Shown here piece by piece: positions 43,190 through 51,692 of a stretch of DNA of 64,000 nucleotides. The stretch lies in contig LJCX01000026.1 of assembly GCA_001298545.1 (NCBI GenBank), forward strand, positions 1 to 64,000, written 5' to 3'. How positions within the stretch are numbered: the stretch's first letter is position 1; every line of letters begins with the position of its first letter. The DNA is from Actinobacteria bacterium OV320. GTDB taxonomy: Bacteria; Actinomycetota; Actinomycetes; Streptomycetales; Streptomycetaceae. Under the pieces are notes generated by a model. It saw nothing but the letters and a program-made list of their open reading frames with translations. It ran no database searches and had not been told where the DNA came from. Both the position numbers and the translations under genes were made by a program.

Positions 43190-44514
43190 GAGAATATCCG
43201 ATCAGAGGCCGACGTGCAGCGGACATTTCCGCGAGCATCGAGGCGGCGGTGGGTGCGGGTGAGCTGAGTCCTGGGCAACTGCTGCCCCCCATGAGGGAGT
43301 TGGCGACCGCGCTGGGGGTGAACCCGAACACCGTCGCGGCCGCGTACCGCACCCTGCGGGAGCGCGGGGTGATCGAGACCGACGGCCGGCGGGGCAGCCG
43401 GGTGCGGTCGAAGCCCGCCACGACCGGGCGCGAGTTCCTCCGGGTCGAGGTGCCCGAGGGGGTACGGGACGCGGCCGCGGGCAACCCGGACACCGCGCTG
43501 CTGCCACCGCTGGCGCCGGCGTTCGCGTGGGCCGCCGCGCAGGGCGACCGGGAGCCGGTCCTGTACGGACACGCTCCGCTGGAGCCCGAACTGGCGCGGC
43601 TGGCGCGGGCCGAACTGGACGCGGACGGCGTGCCGGCCGGACCGGTGGCCGTCGCCTCCGGTTCGCTGGACGCGATCGAACGCGTCCTCGCCGCGCATGT
43701 GAGGCCGGGCGACACCGTGGCCGTCGAGGATCCCGGCTGGGGCTCCCTGCTCGACCTCGTCCCGGCGCTCGGGCTGCGCCCGGTCCCGGTCGGCGTCGAC
43801 GACGAAGGCCCGCTGCCCGAGCAGGTGCGGCAGGCCCTGGAGGGCGGGGCGCGCGCCCTGATCGTCACCGACCGCGCGCAGAACCCGACCGGCGCGGCGG
43901 TGAGTGCCGCACGCGCGCGTGCCCTGCGTGCCGTGCTGCGGGAACACCCGCGGACCGTGCTCGTCGAGGACGACCACGGTCATGGCATCGTCGACCTCCC
44001 TCTGCACCCCCTCGCGGGCGTCACCCGGCACTGGGCGTTCGTGCGCTCGGTGGCCAAGGCGTACGGCCCCGACCTGCGGTTCGCCGTGCTCACCGGGGAC
44101 GAGGTCACCCTCGACCGGGTGCGCGGGCGGCAGCGGCTCGGACCCGGGTGGGTCAGCCGGATCACCCAGCGGGCGGTGCTGCGGCTGTGGGCCGACGGCG
44201 CGGTGGACGCGCGGGCGGTCGCCGAGGCGTACGGGAGCCGGCGGGACGCGCTGATCACGGCGCTGGCCGGGCGGGGGGTCGAGGCGCACGGCCGCAGCGG
44301 GATGAACGTGTGGATCCCCGTGCCGGACGAGACGGGGGCCGTCGCCCGGTTGCTCCAGGCGGGGTGGGCCGTCGCGCCCGGGGCGCGGTTCCGGGTCGAG
44401 GCCCCGCCGGGGATCCGGATCACCGTGTCGACGCTGGCCCGGGACGAGGTCGGCCCCCTGGCGGACGCCGTCGCCTCCGCGGTACGGGTGGGCGGCACCC
44501 GCGGGTACGTCTAG
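43183..44514 (+). CDS. MocR-type GntR/aminotransferase regulator
   Basis: A 443-residue fusion. Residues 10-75 are a GntR winged helix (LPPMRELATALGVNPNTVAAAYRTL), and residues 100-440 are an aspartate-aminotransferase fold with a PLP lysine (SVAKAYGPDLR, K292). MocR regulators sense PLP or an aldimine. It is divergent from the PPOX-fold pair and probably controls it and itself from the shared 23-bp spacer. GTG 43183 starts within the third half-site. Confidence 0.92.
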   Translation: MLGEYPIRGRRAADISASIEAAVGAGELSPGQLLPPMRELATALGVNPNTVAAAYRTLRERGVIETDGRRGSRVRSKPATTGREFLRVEVPEGVRDAAAGNPDTALLPPLAPAFAWAAAQGDREPVLYGHAPLEPELARLARAELDADGVPAGPVAVASGSLDAIERVLAAHVRPGDTVAVEDPGWGSLLDLVPALGLRPVPVGVDDEGPLPEQVRQALEGGARALIVTDRAQNPTGAAVSAARARALRAVLREHPRTVLVEDDHGHGIVDLPLHPLAGVTRHWAFVRSVAKAYGPDLRFAVLTGDEVTLDRVRGRQRLGPGWVSRITQRAVLRLWADGAVDARAVAEAYGSRRDALITALAGRGVEAHGRSGMNVWIPVPDETGAVARLLQAGWAVAPGARFRVEAPPGIRITVSTLARDEVGPLADAVASAVRVGGTRGYV

Positions 44515-44829
44515 GCGCGGGTGTCACCCCGAGGCACGGCCTCCTCGGCGGTGCGTGGTCGTCCTGGGCTGCCGCGCTTCCCTCTGCTTCGGAGCGTCCG
44601 GGCGGTGTCGCGGCGGACCCCGGGCCGTCATGGCTCCTCGTGCCTTCGCGTCGAGGCTGTGGGGGTGGCTGCCGGACGGTGTCGATGGGTGCGGGGGCGC
44701 CCGCCTGCGGGCAGCGGTTGGGGCCGGGCGCCGTCCCGGGTGCGGCGGCTTCGGAGGGTGTCGGGGTGTGGTGGATCTTCGCGCCTTCGCGGTGGGCCGC
44801 AGGGCGGCCAGCGTTCCGTGTTCCCGGGG
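44515..44829. other. 315-bp spacer, no gene seen
   Basis: Between the convergent MocR and EamA genes. Open frames on both strands are compositional. GGGCGCCCGCCTGCGGGC near 44696 forms a strong stem. Otherwise nothing recognised. Confidence 0.65.
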
Positions 44830-45762
44830 TCAGGTCCTGCTCCGCGCCTGGGTCAGTGCCGCTCCCCCCAGGACGATCGCCGCGCCCACCGGGGTCGACC
44901 AGCTCAGCGGCTCGCCGAGGATCGCGACGCCCGCCGCCGTCGCGATGACCGGGATGAAGTAGGTGACCATCTGGGCTGTCGTGGGGCCGATCTCCCTGAC
45001 CAGGCCGTACTGGATCAGCAGGGCGAGGCCCGTGCCGAGCGCGCCCAGGGCGGCCGTCGCGAGCAGCGGGACCAGCGGGAAACGGCTCGGGAAGGAGGTG
45101 AACAGCGGGGTGACGACGGCCAGTTGGAGCGTGGCCAGCAGGAGCTGCCCGCCGGTCATCGACAGGGCCGAGGAGCCGGTGTTCGCCAGGGTGCGGCGGA
45201 GGTAGATCCAGCCGATCGGGTAGCTGAGCGAGGCCAGCAGGGCCAGGGTCGTGCCCCGGGCGTCCAGGCCGTGGAAGCCCTGCCAGGCGCCGAGGACCGT
45301 GAGGACACCGAGGAAGCCGAGGCCCAGGCCCGCGACGCGCAGCCGGGTGGGCCGGTCCTCCGACAGCGCCACCAGGGAGAGAGCCATGCCCCACAGGGGC
45401 GAGGTCGCGTTGCAGATCCCGGCCAGGGTGGACGGAATGGTCAGCTCGGCGTAGGCGAACAGGGAGAAGGGCAGGGCGTTGAGGAGGAATGCCGCCACCG
45501 TCAGATGCGCCCAGGTGCGGGCCCCGCGCGGCAGCCGCTCGCGCTTCACCACCATCGCGACCGCCAGCACCGCCGTACCGAACAGCAGCCTGCCCAGGGT
45601 GACCTGGAAGGGTGCGTAGCCGTCGGTGCCCACCTTGATCAGCAGGAAGCTGAAGCCCCAGATCAGCGACAGCACGCCGAAGCGCAGCCGCCAGTCGAGG
45701 GTGCGGCGCGGGCGGGCGGGGGCTTGCGGGGAGGTCCGGGCGGGGGCGGTGACAGCAGTCAT
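44830..45762 (-). CDS. EamA/DMT-family transporter (second)
   Basis: A 310-residue exporter with ten hydrophobic helices and two EamA repeats (SLIWGFSFLLIKVGTDGYAP opens the first, ILGEPLSWSTPVGAAIVLGGA the last). ATG 45762 gives the usual MTAVTAP start, but ATG 45783 and GTG 45798 are possible because none has a good ribosome site. It is divergent from a LysR regulator, which probably controls it. The substrate may be an amino acid or drug; unassigned. Confidence 0.85.
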   Translation of the reverse strand: MTAVTAPARTSPQAPARPRRTLDWRLRFGVLSLIWGFSFLLIKVGTDGYAPFQVTLGRLLFGTAVLAVAMVVKRERLPRGARTWAHLTVAAFLLNALPFSLFAYAELTIPSTLAGICNATSPLWGMALSLVALSEDRPTRLRVAGLGLGFLGVLTVLGAWQGFHGLDARGTTLALLASLSYPIGWIYLRRTLANTGSSALSMTGGQLLLATLQLAVVTPLFTSFPSRFPLVPLLATAALGALGTGLALLIQYGLVREIGPTTAQMVTYFIPVIATAAGVAILGEPLSWSTPVGAAIVLGGAALTQARSRT

Positions 45763-45799
45763 GAGCGTAACGATGCTGGACATCGTCTCGTCACACAAT

Positions 45800-45813
45800 C
45801 GAGAATATTCGCG
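45800..45813. promoter_or_regulatory. LysR-type operator in the divergent spacer
   Basis: CGAGAATATTCGCG, centred on the palindrome GAATATTC, lies between the divergent EamA and LysR starts. This is the usual place and size for a LysR-type site. Confidence 0.55.
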
Positions 45814-45836
45814 CGATACCTCGTAGCATCGCTTAC

Positions 45837-46739
45837 ATGTTGAACCTGGAGCGCCTGCGCACCCTCGACGCCCTGGCCCGGCACGGATCGGTCAGCGGCG
45901 CCGCCACGGGCCTGCACATCACGACCTCGGCCGTCTCACAGCAGATGGCCAAGCTGGAACGGGAGGTCGGGCAGCGGCTCCTCGCCAAGCAGGGGCGAGG
46001 CGTGCGGCTCACGGACGCGGGGCGGCTGCTCGCCGACCACGCGTCCCGGATCCTGTCGCAGGTCGAGCTCGCCCAGTCCGATCTGGAGGCCCAGCGCGGG
46101 CAGGTGGTGGGGGAGCTGCGGCTCTCCGCGTTCCCGACCGCGGCACGCGGGCTGTTTCCCGTCGCGCTCGCCGAGCTGCGCAAGGCGCACCCGGGGCTGC
46201 GCCTGCGCTCGTGCGAACTGGAACCGGAGCGGGGCGTCGCCGGGGTGGTCCGCGGCGACCTCGACCTCGCCGTCGTCCTGGACTGGTACAACAAGCCGAT
46301 GCCGGTGCCGGACGGCCTGGTCAAGGCGCCCATCCTGGACGATCCCGCCGATGTCGCGATGCCGGCCGGGCACCCCCTCGCGGACCGGGACGAGGTGGAT
46401 CTGGGGGAGTTCGCCGAGGACGAGTGGATCACCTGGGGCGAGGGCGAGTTCTGCCACGAGTGGCTGATGTTCACGCTGCGCTCCCGGGGCGTGGAGCCGA
46501 TCGTCGGCCACCGGGCGGCCGAGACGCACACCCAACTCGGGCTGGTGGCCGCCGGACTGGGTGTCTGCATCGCGCCGTTGCTCGGTCGTCACCCGGTGCC
46601 CGAGGGCGTCGTGACGGTCCCCCTGCGACAGCGGGTGCGCCGGCATGTGTACGTGCTCTGGCGGGCGGACGCCGACCGCCGCCCGTCGATCCGGGCGGCG
46701 GTCGCGGCGCTCAAGGCCGCGGGGCAGGCCGTGGGCTGA
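45837..46739 (+). CDS. LysR-family transcriptional regulator
   Basis: A 300-residue regulator: helix-turn-helix at residues 1-60 (LERLRTLDALARHGSVSGAA, SAVSQQMAKLERE), then a type-2 periplasmic-binding effector domain. A conserved C-terminal segment reads LGVCIAPLL. It is divergent from the EamA exporter, the typical arrangement in which the regulator senses the exported compound. The promoter spacer is short (74 bp). Confidence 0.92.
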   Translation: MLNLERLRTLDALARHGSVSGAATGLHITTSAVSQQMAKLEREVGQRLLAKQGRGVRLTDAGRLLADHASRILSQVELAQSDLEAQRGQVVGELRLSAFPTAARGLFPVALAELRKAHPGLRLRSCELEPERGVAGVVRGDLDLAVVLDWYNKPMPVPDGLVKAPILDDPADVAMPAGHPLADRDEVDLGEFAEDEWITWGEGEFCHEWLMFTLRSRGVEPIVGHRAAETHTQLGLVAAGLGVCIAPLLGRHPVPEGVVTVPLRQRVRRHVYVLWRADADRRPSIRAAVAALKAAGQAVG

Positions 46740-46745
46740 ACAGCC

Positions 46746-47213
46746 CTACGCCCCGCCCAGCTTGCGGAAGTCCCAGGACACGATCTTCGCCGGCTTCAGC
46801 CGCACCCACGCGTGCCGGCCGTCGTGCGGCATCGCGTCCAGGCCGAAGTTCTTGCGTGCGAACAGCGTCTCCACGGCGTCGAGTTCGGCGCACAGCTCCC
46901 CGGTGCGCGGGCTCTCGCCCACGAACTCGACCACGCCGGACAGCTCCACGCCCCGCAGCGCGTCGTACTCCTCGCCCGTGTCGATCACGATCGCGACCCG
47001 AGGATCGCGGTTCAGGTCCGCCCAGCGCTTGCTGCGCACGACGGAGTACAGCCACAACGCGGTGCCGTCCCAGAGAAACCACAGGGCGCTGACATGCGGG
47101 GCGCCGTCGGTGGACACGGTCGCGACCCGACAGGTGCGCTGGAGGGTGAGGAACGCGTCCAGTTCACCCGGCGACATCATGATCTTCCGGCCCCGGCGCT
47201 GAGTGACGGTCAT
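46746..47213 (-). CDS. PPOX-class flavin/F420-binding protein
   Basis: A 155-residue split-barrel protein (DAFLTLQRTCRVATVSTDGAPHVS, ALWFLWDGTALWLYS, KRWADLNRDPRVAIVID). Such actinobacterial proteins bind FMN or F420 and act as small reductases or haem-degrading enzymes. The tail ends KIVSWDFRKL. ATG 47213 begins MTVTQRRG. It is convergent with the LysR gene, 6 bp apart, and divergent from the isochorismatase-like gene. Confidence 0.85.
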   Translation of the reverse strand: MTVTQRRGRKIMMSPGELDAFLTLQRTCRVATVSTDGAPHVSALWFLWDGTALWLYSVVRSKRWADLNRDPRVAIVIDTGEEYDALRGVELSGVVEFVGESPRTGELCAELDAVETLFARKNFGLDAMPHDGRHAWVRLKPAKIVSWDFRKLGGA

Positions 47214-47252
47214 CCGGCCCCCTCATTCTTTTCTTGTGGGTACGTGCCGCTC

Positions 47253-47271
47253 TCCTGAAATACCGTCAGGA
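47253..47271. promoter_or_regulatory. inverted repeat between the PPOX and isochorismatase-like genes
   Basis: TCCTGA (47253-47258) and TCAGGA (47266-47271) flank a 7-base centre in the 132-bp divergent spacer. It may be a shared regulator site. Confidence 0.45.
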
Positions 47272-47345
47272 AAGCATGGGTCTTCTTCCTTCTGCGCGCA
47301 ATGGCGGTTACTGTCGCCCGCTCCACACCGACGCCAGGGGGAGTC

Positions 47346-47993
47346 ATGCCGTCGTACGAACAGCTCAGCGCCCTCCTCGACCCGGCGACCACCGTCCTGA
47401 TCACGGTGGAATGCCAGCAGGGCGTCGTCGGGCCCGATGCCGCGCTGCCCCAGCTCGCCCGTGCGGCACGGGAGTCGGGGGCCCTCGACAACGTCGCCCG
47501 GCTGGTCGCGGCCGCCCACGCGAGCCGCGTCCAGGTCGTGCACGCCGTCGCCGAACGCCGCCCCGACGGCCGGGGCGCCAACCGCAACGCCCGGCTGTTC
47601 CGCGCGGCCGAGCGCCTTCCCGTCCAGCAGCTCACCGGCACCGTCGCGACCAGCCTGGCGCCCCCGATCGAGGTGGCCGAGCAGGACCTCGTGGTACGGA
47701 GGCTGCACGGACTGTCGCCGGTCCAGGGCACCGACGTCGACGCCCTGCTGCGCAACCTGGGCTGCCGCACCCTGGTCGTGACCGGCGTCTCGGCCAACGT
47801 GGCGATCCCGAACACCGTCTTCGACGCCGTCAACCGCGGCTACACGGTAGTCGTGCCGTCGGACGCCATCGCCGGGGTGCCTGCCGACTACACCCCCGCG
47901 ATGATCAGCCACACCCTCGCGTTGGTCGCTACGGTCGCGACCACGGACGAGGTGCTGGCCTGCCTCCGGCGGCCCGCCGTCAGGCCAGCGTGA
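47346..47993 (+). CDS. isochorismatase-fold protein with degenerate active site
   Basis: A 215-residue alpha/beta hydrolase of the cysteine-hydrolase (isochorismatase/nicotinamidase) fold. The usual catalytic triad Asp-Lys-Cys is not visible: the motif xxDMQ reads TVECQQ, the lysine strand reads VVRRLHGL and the cysteine position reads ANVAIPNT. So Glu, probably Arg and Ala replace the catalytic residues. ATG 47346 follows GGGGGAG; the frame extends upstream to 47301. It may be a pseudoenzyme or ligand binder. Its 3' end overlaps the convergent Rieske gene by 14 bp. Confidence 0.82.
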   Translation: MPSYEQLSALLDPATTVLITVECQQGVVGPDAALPQLARAARESGALDNVARLVAAAHASRVQVVHAVAERRPDGRGANRNARLFRAAERLPVQQLTGTVATSLAPPIEVAEQDLVVRRLHGLSPVQGTDVDALLRNLGCRTLVVTGVSANVAIPNTVFDAVNRGYTVVVPSDAIAGVPADYTPAMISHTLALVATVATTDEVLACLRRPAVRPA

Positions 47994-48480
47994 TCGAGTC
48001 GCCGCTGACGGTGATCGCCACCTCGGGCAGCGGCTTCTGCGCGGGACCGCTCTTCACACTGCCGTCCGTGATCGAGAAGTTGCTGTTGTGACAGGGGCAG
48101 TTGATCACGCCGTCGCTGATGCTCTTCACCGCGCAGCCCTGGTGGGTGCAGACCGCGGAGAACGCCTTGTACGTGCCCGCCGTCGGCTGGGTGACGACCA
48201 CCTTCTCGGAGCCGAAGACCTTGCCACCGCCCTCGGGAATGTCGGCGGTCGTGGCGAGCGCGCCGGCCGCGGCGTTGTCCCCGCCGCCCGTGCCACCGCT
48301 GCTCGCGGCCTCGGTGGACCCGGTGGAACCCGACGTGCCGGCCGAGGCGGACGAGCTCGACGAGTCGTCGTCGGAGCCTCCGCACGCGGTCAGCGCGACG
48401 GAGAGCCCCGCGGCTCCGGCGGCTGCCACGACGGTACGGCGGGCGGGCCCCGACGCGGACTTGATCGATGCGCTGGTCAT
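47980..48480 (-). CDS. Rieske iron-sulfur lipoprotein
   Basis: A 166-residue secreted protein. A twin-arginine-like start (ARRTVVAAAG), a hydrophobic stretch and lipobox LTAC mark a Tat-exported lipoprotein. A Ser/Gly/Asp/Ala-rich linker follows, then the Rieske domain with both cluster motifs CTHQGC and CPCHNS. It may shuttle electrons to an extracellular oxidase or monooxygenase, but no partner gene is adjacent. AAGGGAA lies before ATG 48480. Confidence 0.92.
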   Translation of the reverse strand: MTSASIKSASGPARRTVVAAAGAAGLSVALTACGGSDDDSSSSSASAGTSGSTGSTEAASSGGTGGGDNAAAGALATTADIPEGGGKVFGSEKVVVTQPTAGTYKAFSAVCTHQGCAVKSISDGVINCPCHNSNFSITDGSVKSGPAQKPLPEVAITVSGDSITLA

Positions 48481-48671
48481 GCTGGAGGTTCCCTTCCAGG
48501 GGGGTGCGTGGATCTGCCGACAGGTACGAGCCACGGGCGCCGGTCGTTCAGTGCCCCCGCCAAGTCCGGACAGTGTCGAGATATTGACCCGTTCGAGATG
48601 AGTGCGGCGTAAGCCAGAGCTGTCGCGGAGCTGTCGGCCCCGCATCGCCCCAGGCCCAGTAGCCTGGGGCG

Positions 48672-49427
48672 ATGCTCAAGGAAGTCACCGCGACCCGCTT
48701 CGTCACCCCGCTGCGTGAGGGCGGCTCCTTGCCGGGACTCGTCGAGGCCGACGACTTCGGTCTGTACGTCATGAAGTTCACCGGCGCCGGACAGGGCCGC
48801 AAGACGCTCGTCGCCGAGGTCGTCTGCGGCGAACTCGCCCGCAGGCTCGGATTCCGGGTGCCCCGGCTGGTGACCGTCGAGCTCGACATCGTGCTCGGAC
48901 TCGGTGAACCCGACCAGCAGGTACAGGAGTTGCTGAAGTCCAGCGGCGGCACCAACCTCGGCATGGACTTCCTCTCCGGCGCCCTCGGCTTCGACCCGCT
49001 CGCCTTCCCGGTGACCTCCGAGGAGGCCGGCCGGATCGTCTGGTTCGACGCGCTCGTGAACAACGTCGACCGCTCCTGGCGCAACCCCAACCTGCTGATG
49101 CACCGCGGCGACCTGTGGGTCATCGACCACGGCGCCACCATGATCTGGCAGCACAACTGGCCCACCGCCGAGACCTCGGCGGCCCGCCCCTACGACGCGT
49201 CCGACCACGCGCTCACCCCGTTCGGGCCGGACGTCGCGGCCGCGGCGGCGGAGCTGGCGCCGCTGGTCACCGCCGACCTCCTCGCCGAGGTCACCGCCGA
49301 GATCCCCGACGTCTGGCTGGCGGACGAGCCCGGCTTCGACACCCCGGACGCGCTCCGGCGGGCCTACGCGGCCCCGCTGCTCGCCCGCGCCGCCGTCATC
49401 CACGACCGCATCAAGGGAATCAAGTGA
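48672..49427 (+). CDS. HipA-like kinase
   Basis: A 251-residue protein resembling the kinase core of HipA. K35 in LYVMKFTG and E49 fit the ATP lysine pair; NVDRSWRN (D133, N138) corresponds to the catalytic loop NTDAHGKN; D152 in VIDHG corresponds to the metal aspartate. It lacks the N-terminal subdomain of canonical HipA (about 440 residues) and has no HipB partner upstream, so it is not a standard toxin. Its stop overlaps the GTG of the DUF3037 gene, making a coupled two-gene unit. The target is unknown; a protein or tRNA-synthetase kinase activity is inference. Confidence 0.85.
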   Translation: MLKEVTATRFVTPLREGGSLPGLVEADDFGLYVMKFTGAGQGRKTLVAEVVCGELARRLGFRVPRLVTVELDIVLGLGEPDQQVQELLKSSGGTNLGMDFLSGALGFDPLAFPVTSEEAGRIVWFDALVNNVDRSWRNPNLLMHRGDLWVIDHGATMIWQHNWPTAETSAARPYDASDHALTPFGPDVAAAAAELAPLVTADLLAEVTAEIPDVWLADEPGFDTPDALRRAYAAPLLARAAVIHDRIKGIK

Positions 49428-49840
49428 ACGAGCGCCACATCATCCGGCCGGGCCAGGGCGGCGACCGGGACGTCTTCGAGTACGCCCTGCTGCGCGTCGT
49501 ACCGCGTGTCGAGCGCGGCGAGTGCATCAACGCGGGCGTGCTGGTGTACTGCCGCGGCCAGGACTACGTCGGTGCCCGCACCCACCTCGACGAGGCGAAG
49601 CTGCTGGCGCTGGACCCGGACGCGGACGTGACCGGGGTGCGTGCCGCCCTGCGGGCGGTCGAGGGTGTGTGCGCGGGCGGCGCGTCGGCCGGACAGGCGG
49701 CGCACGACGACGCCGGACGGCGCTTCCGCTGGCTGATCGCCCCCCGTTCGACGATCGTCCGGCCGGGCCCCGTCCACACGGGGCTCACCACCGATCCCGC
49801 GGCCGAGACGGAGCGGCTGCTGGAACTGCTGGTGAGGTAA
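49424..49840 (+). CDS. DUF3037 protein
   Basis: A 138-residue protein (FEYALLRVVPRVERGECINAGVLVYC at its start). It corresponds to DUF3037, a small family of unknown role. GTG 49424 overlaps the kinase stop by four bases (GTGA), so translation is coupled and the two products likely work together. I do not know a documented activity. A DUF3037 protein beside a HipA-like kinase suggests a regulator or substrate of the kinase. Confidence 0.85.
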   Translation: MNERHIIRPGQGGDRDVFEYALLRVVPRVERGECINAGVLVYCRGQDYVGARTHLDEAKLLALDPDADVTGVRAALRAVEGVCAGGASAGQAAHDDAGRRFRWLIAPRSTIVRPGPVHTGLTTDPAAETERLLELLVR

Positions 49841-49914
49841 TGGATCACACCCGCGCCGTGTGGCGTTGACACCGGGTGCCAGGGCTTCTAGCGTCACGTC
49901 TGTCGAAGGTACTA

Positions 49915-49924
49915 AGCGGTCGCT
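49915..49924 (+). promoter_or_regulatory. TetR-like half-site pair before the first SDR gene
   Basis: AGCG-GT-CGCT, within CTAAGCGGTCGCTCA, is a small inverted repeat 49-58 bp before the SDR start. Sites like this precede lipid-metabolism genes in Streptomyces. Confidence 0.4.
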
Positions 49925-49972
49925 CACCACTCGGGCGCATCCAGATTTTCTCAAGGGCGAGGAGAACCAGCA

Positions 49973-50734
49973 ATGTCCACCACTGAGCAGCGGGTCGCCG
50001 TGGTCACGGGCGCGGCGCGCGGCATCGGCGCCGCCACCGCCGTACGGCTGGCCGCGGAAGGCCGTGCGGTCGCGGTAGTCGACCTCGACGAGGCCGCCTG
50101 CAAGGACACCGTCGAGAAGATCACCGCGGCGGGCGGCAAGGCCGTCGCGATCGGCGCCGACGTCTCCGACGAGGCCCAGGTCGAGGCGGCGATCGCACGC
50201 ATCGTCGAGGAGCTCGGCGCGCCGACGATCCTCGTCAACAACGCGGGCGTGCTCCGCGACAACCTGCTGTTCAAGATGAGCGTCGCCGACTGGGACACCG
50301 TCCTGGGCGTGCACCTGCGCGGCTCGTTCCTGATGACCAAGGCCGTCCAGAAGCACATGGTCGACGCCGGCTTCGGCCGGGTGGTCAACCTGTCGTCCTC
50401 CTCGGCGCTCGGCAACCGCGGCCAGGCCAACTACTCCGCCGCCAAGGCCGGTCTCCAGGGCTTCACCAAGACCCTCGCCATCGAGCTCGGCAAGTTCGGC
50501 ATCACCGCCAACGCCGTCGCCCCCGGCTTCATCGCCACCGACATGACCGCCGCGACCGCCGCCCGGGTCGGCATGGGCTTCGAGGAGTTCAAGGCCGCGG
50601 CCGCCACCCAGATCCCGGTCGCGCGCGTCGGCGAGCCCGACGACATCGCCAACGCGATCGCCTTCTTCACGAACGAGGCCGCCGGCTTCGTCTCCGGCCA
50701 GGTGCTGTACGTCGCCGGCGGACCGCTCGACTAA
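49973..50734 (+). CDS. fabG: 3-oxoacyl-ACP reductase-like SDR
   Basis: A 253-residue short-chain reductase: TGAARGIG (about residue 13), NNAGVLRD (about 88), catalytic SSSSALGNRGQANYSAAK (S, Y, K) and a C-terminal GQVLYVAGGPLD. The pattern matches FabG-type enzymes that reduce 3-ketoacyl groups; as a stand-alone gene it more likely acts in fatty-acid or polyketide side pathways than as the housekeeping enzyme. AAGGGCGAGGAG precedes the ATG. It is 31 bp from the next SDR gene in the same direction, probably one operon. Confidence 0.87.
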   Translation: MSTTEQRVAVVTGAARGIGAATAVRLAAEGRAVAVVDLDEAACKDTVEKITAAGGKAVAIGADVSDEAQVEAAIARIVEELGAPTILVNNAGVLRDNLLFKMSVADWDTVLGVHLRGSFLMTKAVQKHMVDAGFGRVVNLSSSSALGNRGQANYSAAKAGLQGFTKTLAIELGKFGITANAVAPGFIATDMTAATAARVGMGFEEFKAAAATQIPVARVGEPDDIANAIAFFTNEAAGFVSGQVLYVAGGPLD

Positions 50735-50765
50735 AGGCCACTAGGGAGCACTGGGGATCACGAAC

Positions 50766-51527
50766 ATGACTGAACTGCCCGCACTCTCCGGCAAGGTCGC
50801 CCTCGTCACGGGCGCCAGCCGCGGCATCGGCTACGGCGTCGCCGAGGCGCTCGTCGCCCGCGGCGACCGCGTCTGCATCACCGGCCGGGGCGAGGACGCG
50901 CTCAAGGAGGCCGTCGAGCGGCTCGGCGCCGACCGGGTCATCGCCGTCGCCGGCAAGGCGCACGACCTGGCGCACCAGGCCGCCGCCGTCGAGCGCACCA
51001 TGGAGGCCTTCGGGCGCGTCGACTTCCTGGTCAACAACGCCGGCACGAACCCGGTGTTCGGGCCGATCGCCGACCTCGACCTGGACGTGGCCCGCAAGGT
51101 CTTCGAGACCAACGTGGTCTCCGCGCTCGGCTTCGCGCAGCGCACCTGGCACGCCTGGCAGAAGGACAACGGCGGCGCGATCGTCAACATCGCCTCCGTC
51201 GCGGGGCTCTCCGCCTCGCCCTTCATCGGCGCGTACGGTGTCAGCAAGGCCGCGATGATCAACCTGACCCAGCAGCTGGCGCACGAGTTCGCGCCGCGGG
51301 TGCGGGTCAACGCCATCGCCCCGGCCGTGGTGAAGACGAAGTTCGCCGAGGCCCTGTACGAGGGCCGCGAGGCGGAGGCGGCCGCGGCCTACCCGCTCGC
51401 CCGGCTCGGCGTGCCGTCCGACATCGGCGGCACCGCCGCGTTCCTGACCTCGGAGCAGTCGGACTGGATCACCGGCCAGACGCTCGTCGTCGACGGCGGA
51501 ATCTTCCTCAACGCCGGCGTGGGCTGA
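50766..51527 (+). CDS. SDR-family oxidoreductase
   Basis: A 253-residue short-chain dehydrogenase: TGASRGIG (about residue 17), NNAG (about 92), serine in NIASVAG and YGVSK (about 157-161). It ends GQTLVVDGGIFLN. The next gene upstream is another SDR, 31 bp away, so they form a two-gene unit, perhaps for sequential steps. The substrate is unknown. A strong hairpin follows at 51555-51588. Confidence 0.9.
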   Translation: MTELPALSGKVALVTGASRGIGYGVAEALVARGDRVCITGRGEDALKEAVERLGADRVIAVAGKAHDLAHQAAAVERTMEAFGRVDFLVNNAGTNPVFGPIADLDLDVARKVFETNVVSALGFAQRTWHAWQKDNGGAIVNIASVAGLSASPFIGAYGVSKAAMINLTQQLAHEFAPRVRVNAIAPAVVKTKFAEALYEGREAEAAAAYPLARLGVPSDIGGTAAFLTSEQSDWITGQTLVVDGGIFLNAGVG

Positions 51528-51554
51528 TCACGGCTTGGCCTGAATTCGACCACC

Positions 51555-51588
51555 ACGGGCGCTGTTTCTTGACGGAAACAGCGCCCGT
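51555..51588 (+). terminator. terminator after the SDR pair
   Basis: ACGGGCGCTGTTTC pairs perfectly with GAAACAGCGCCCGT across a 6-base loop, 28 bp after the stop. It is a strong intrinsic hairpin without a long T run, as is usual in Streptomyces. Confidence 0.85.
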
Positions 51589-51692
51589 GTCGTCGTTCGG
51601 ACGTCTTCACGGACGATGACAACGTAGTCACCCAGAAGTGATCAAGAATGCTTCAAGGGCGCGGGTTCACGGCGCGTAAGGCTGCGGTATGG

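Noticed and set aside
44515..44829. A small gene on either strand in the MocR-EamA spacer
   Set aside because: The open frames lack plausible starts with ribosome sites and show no recognisable sequence.
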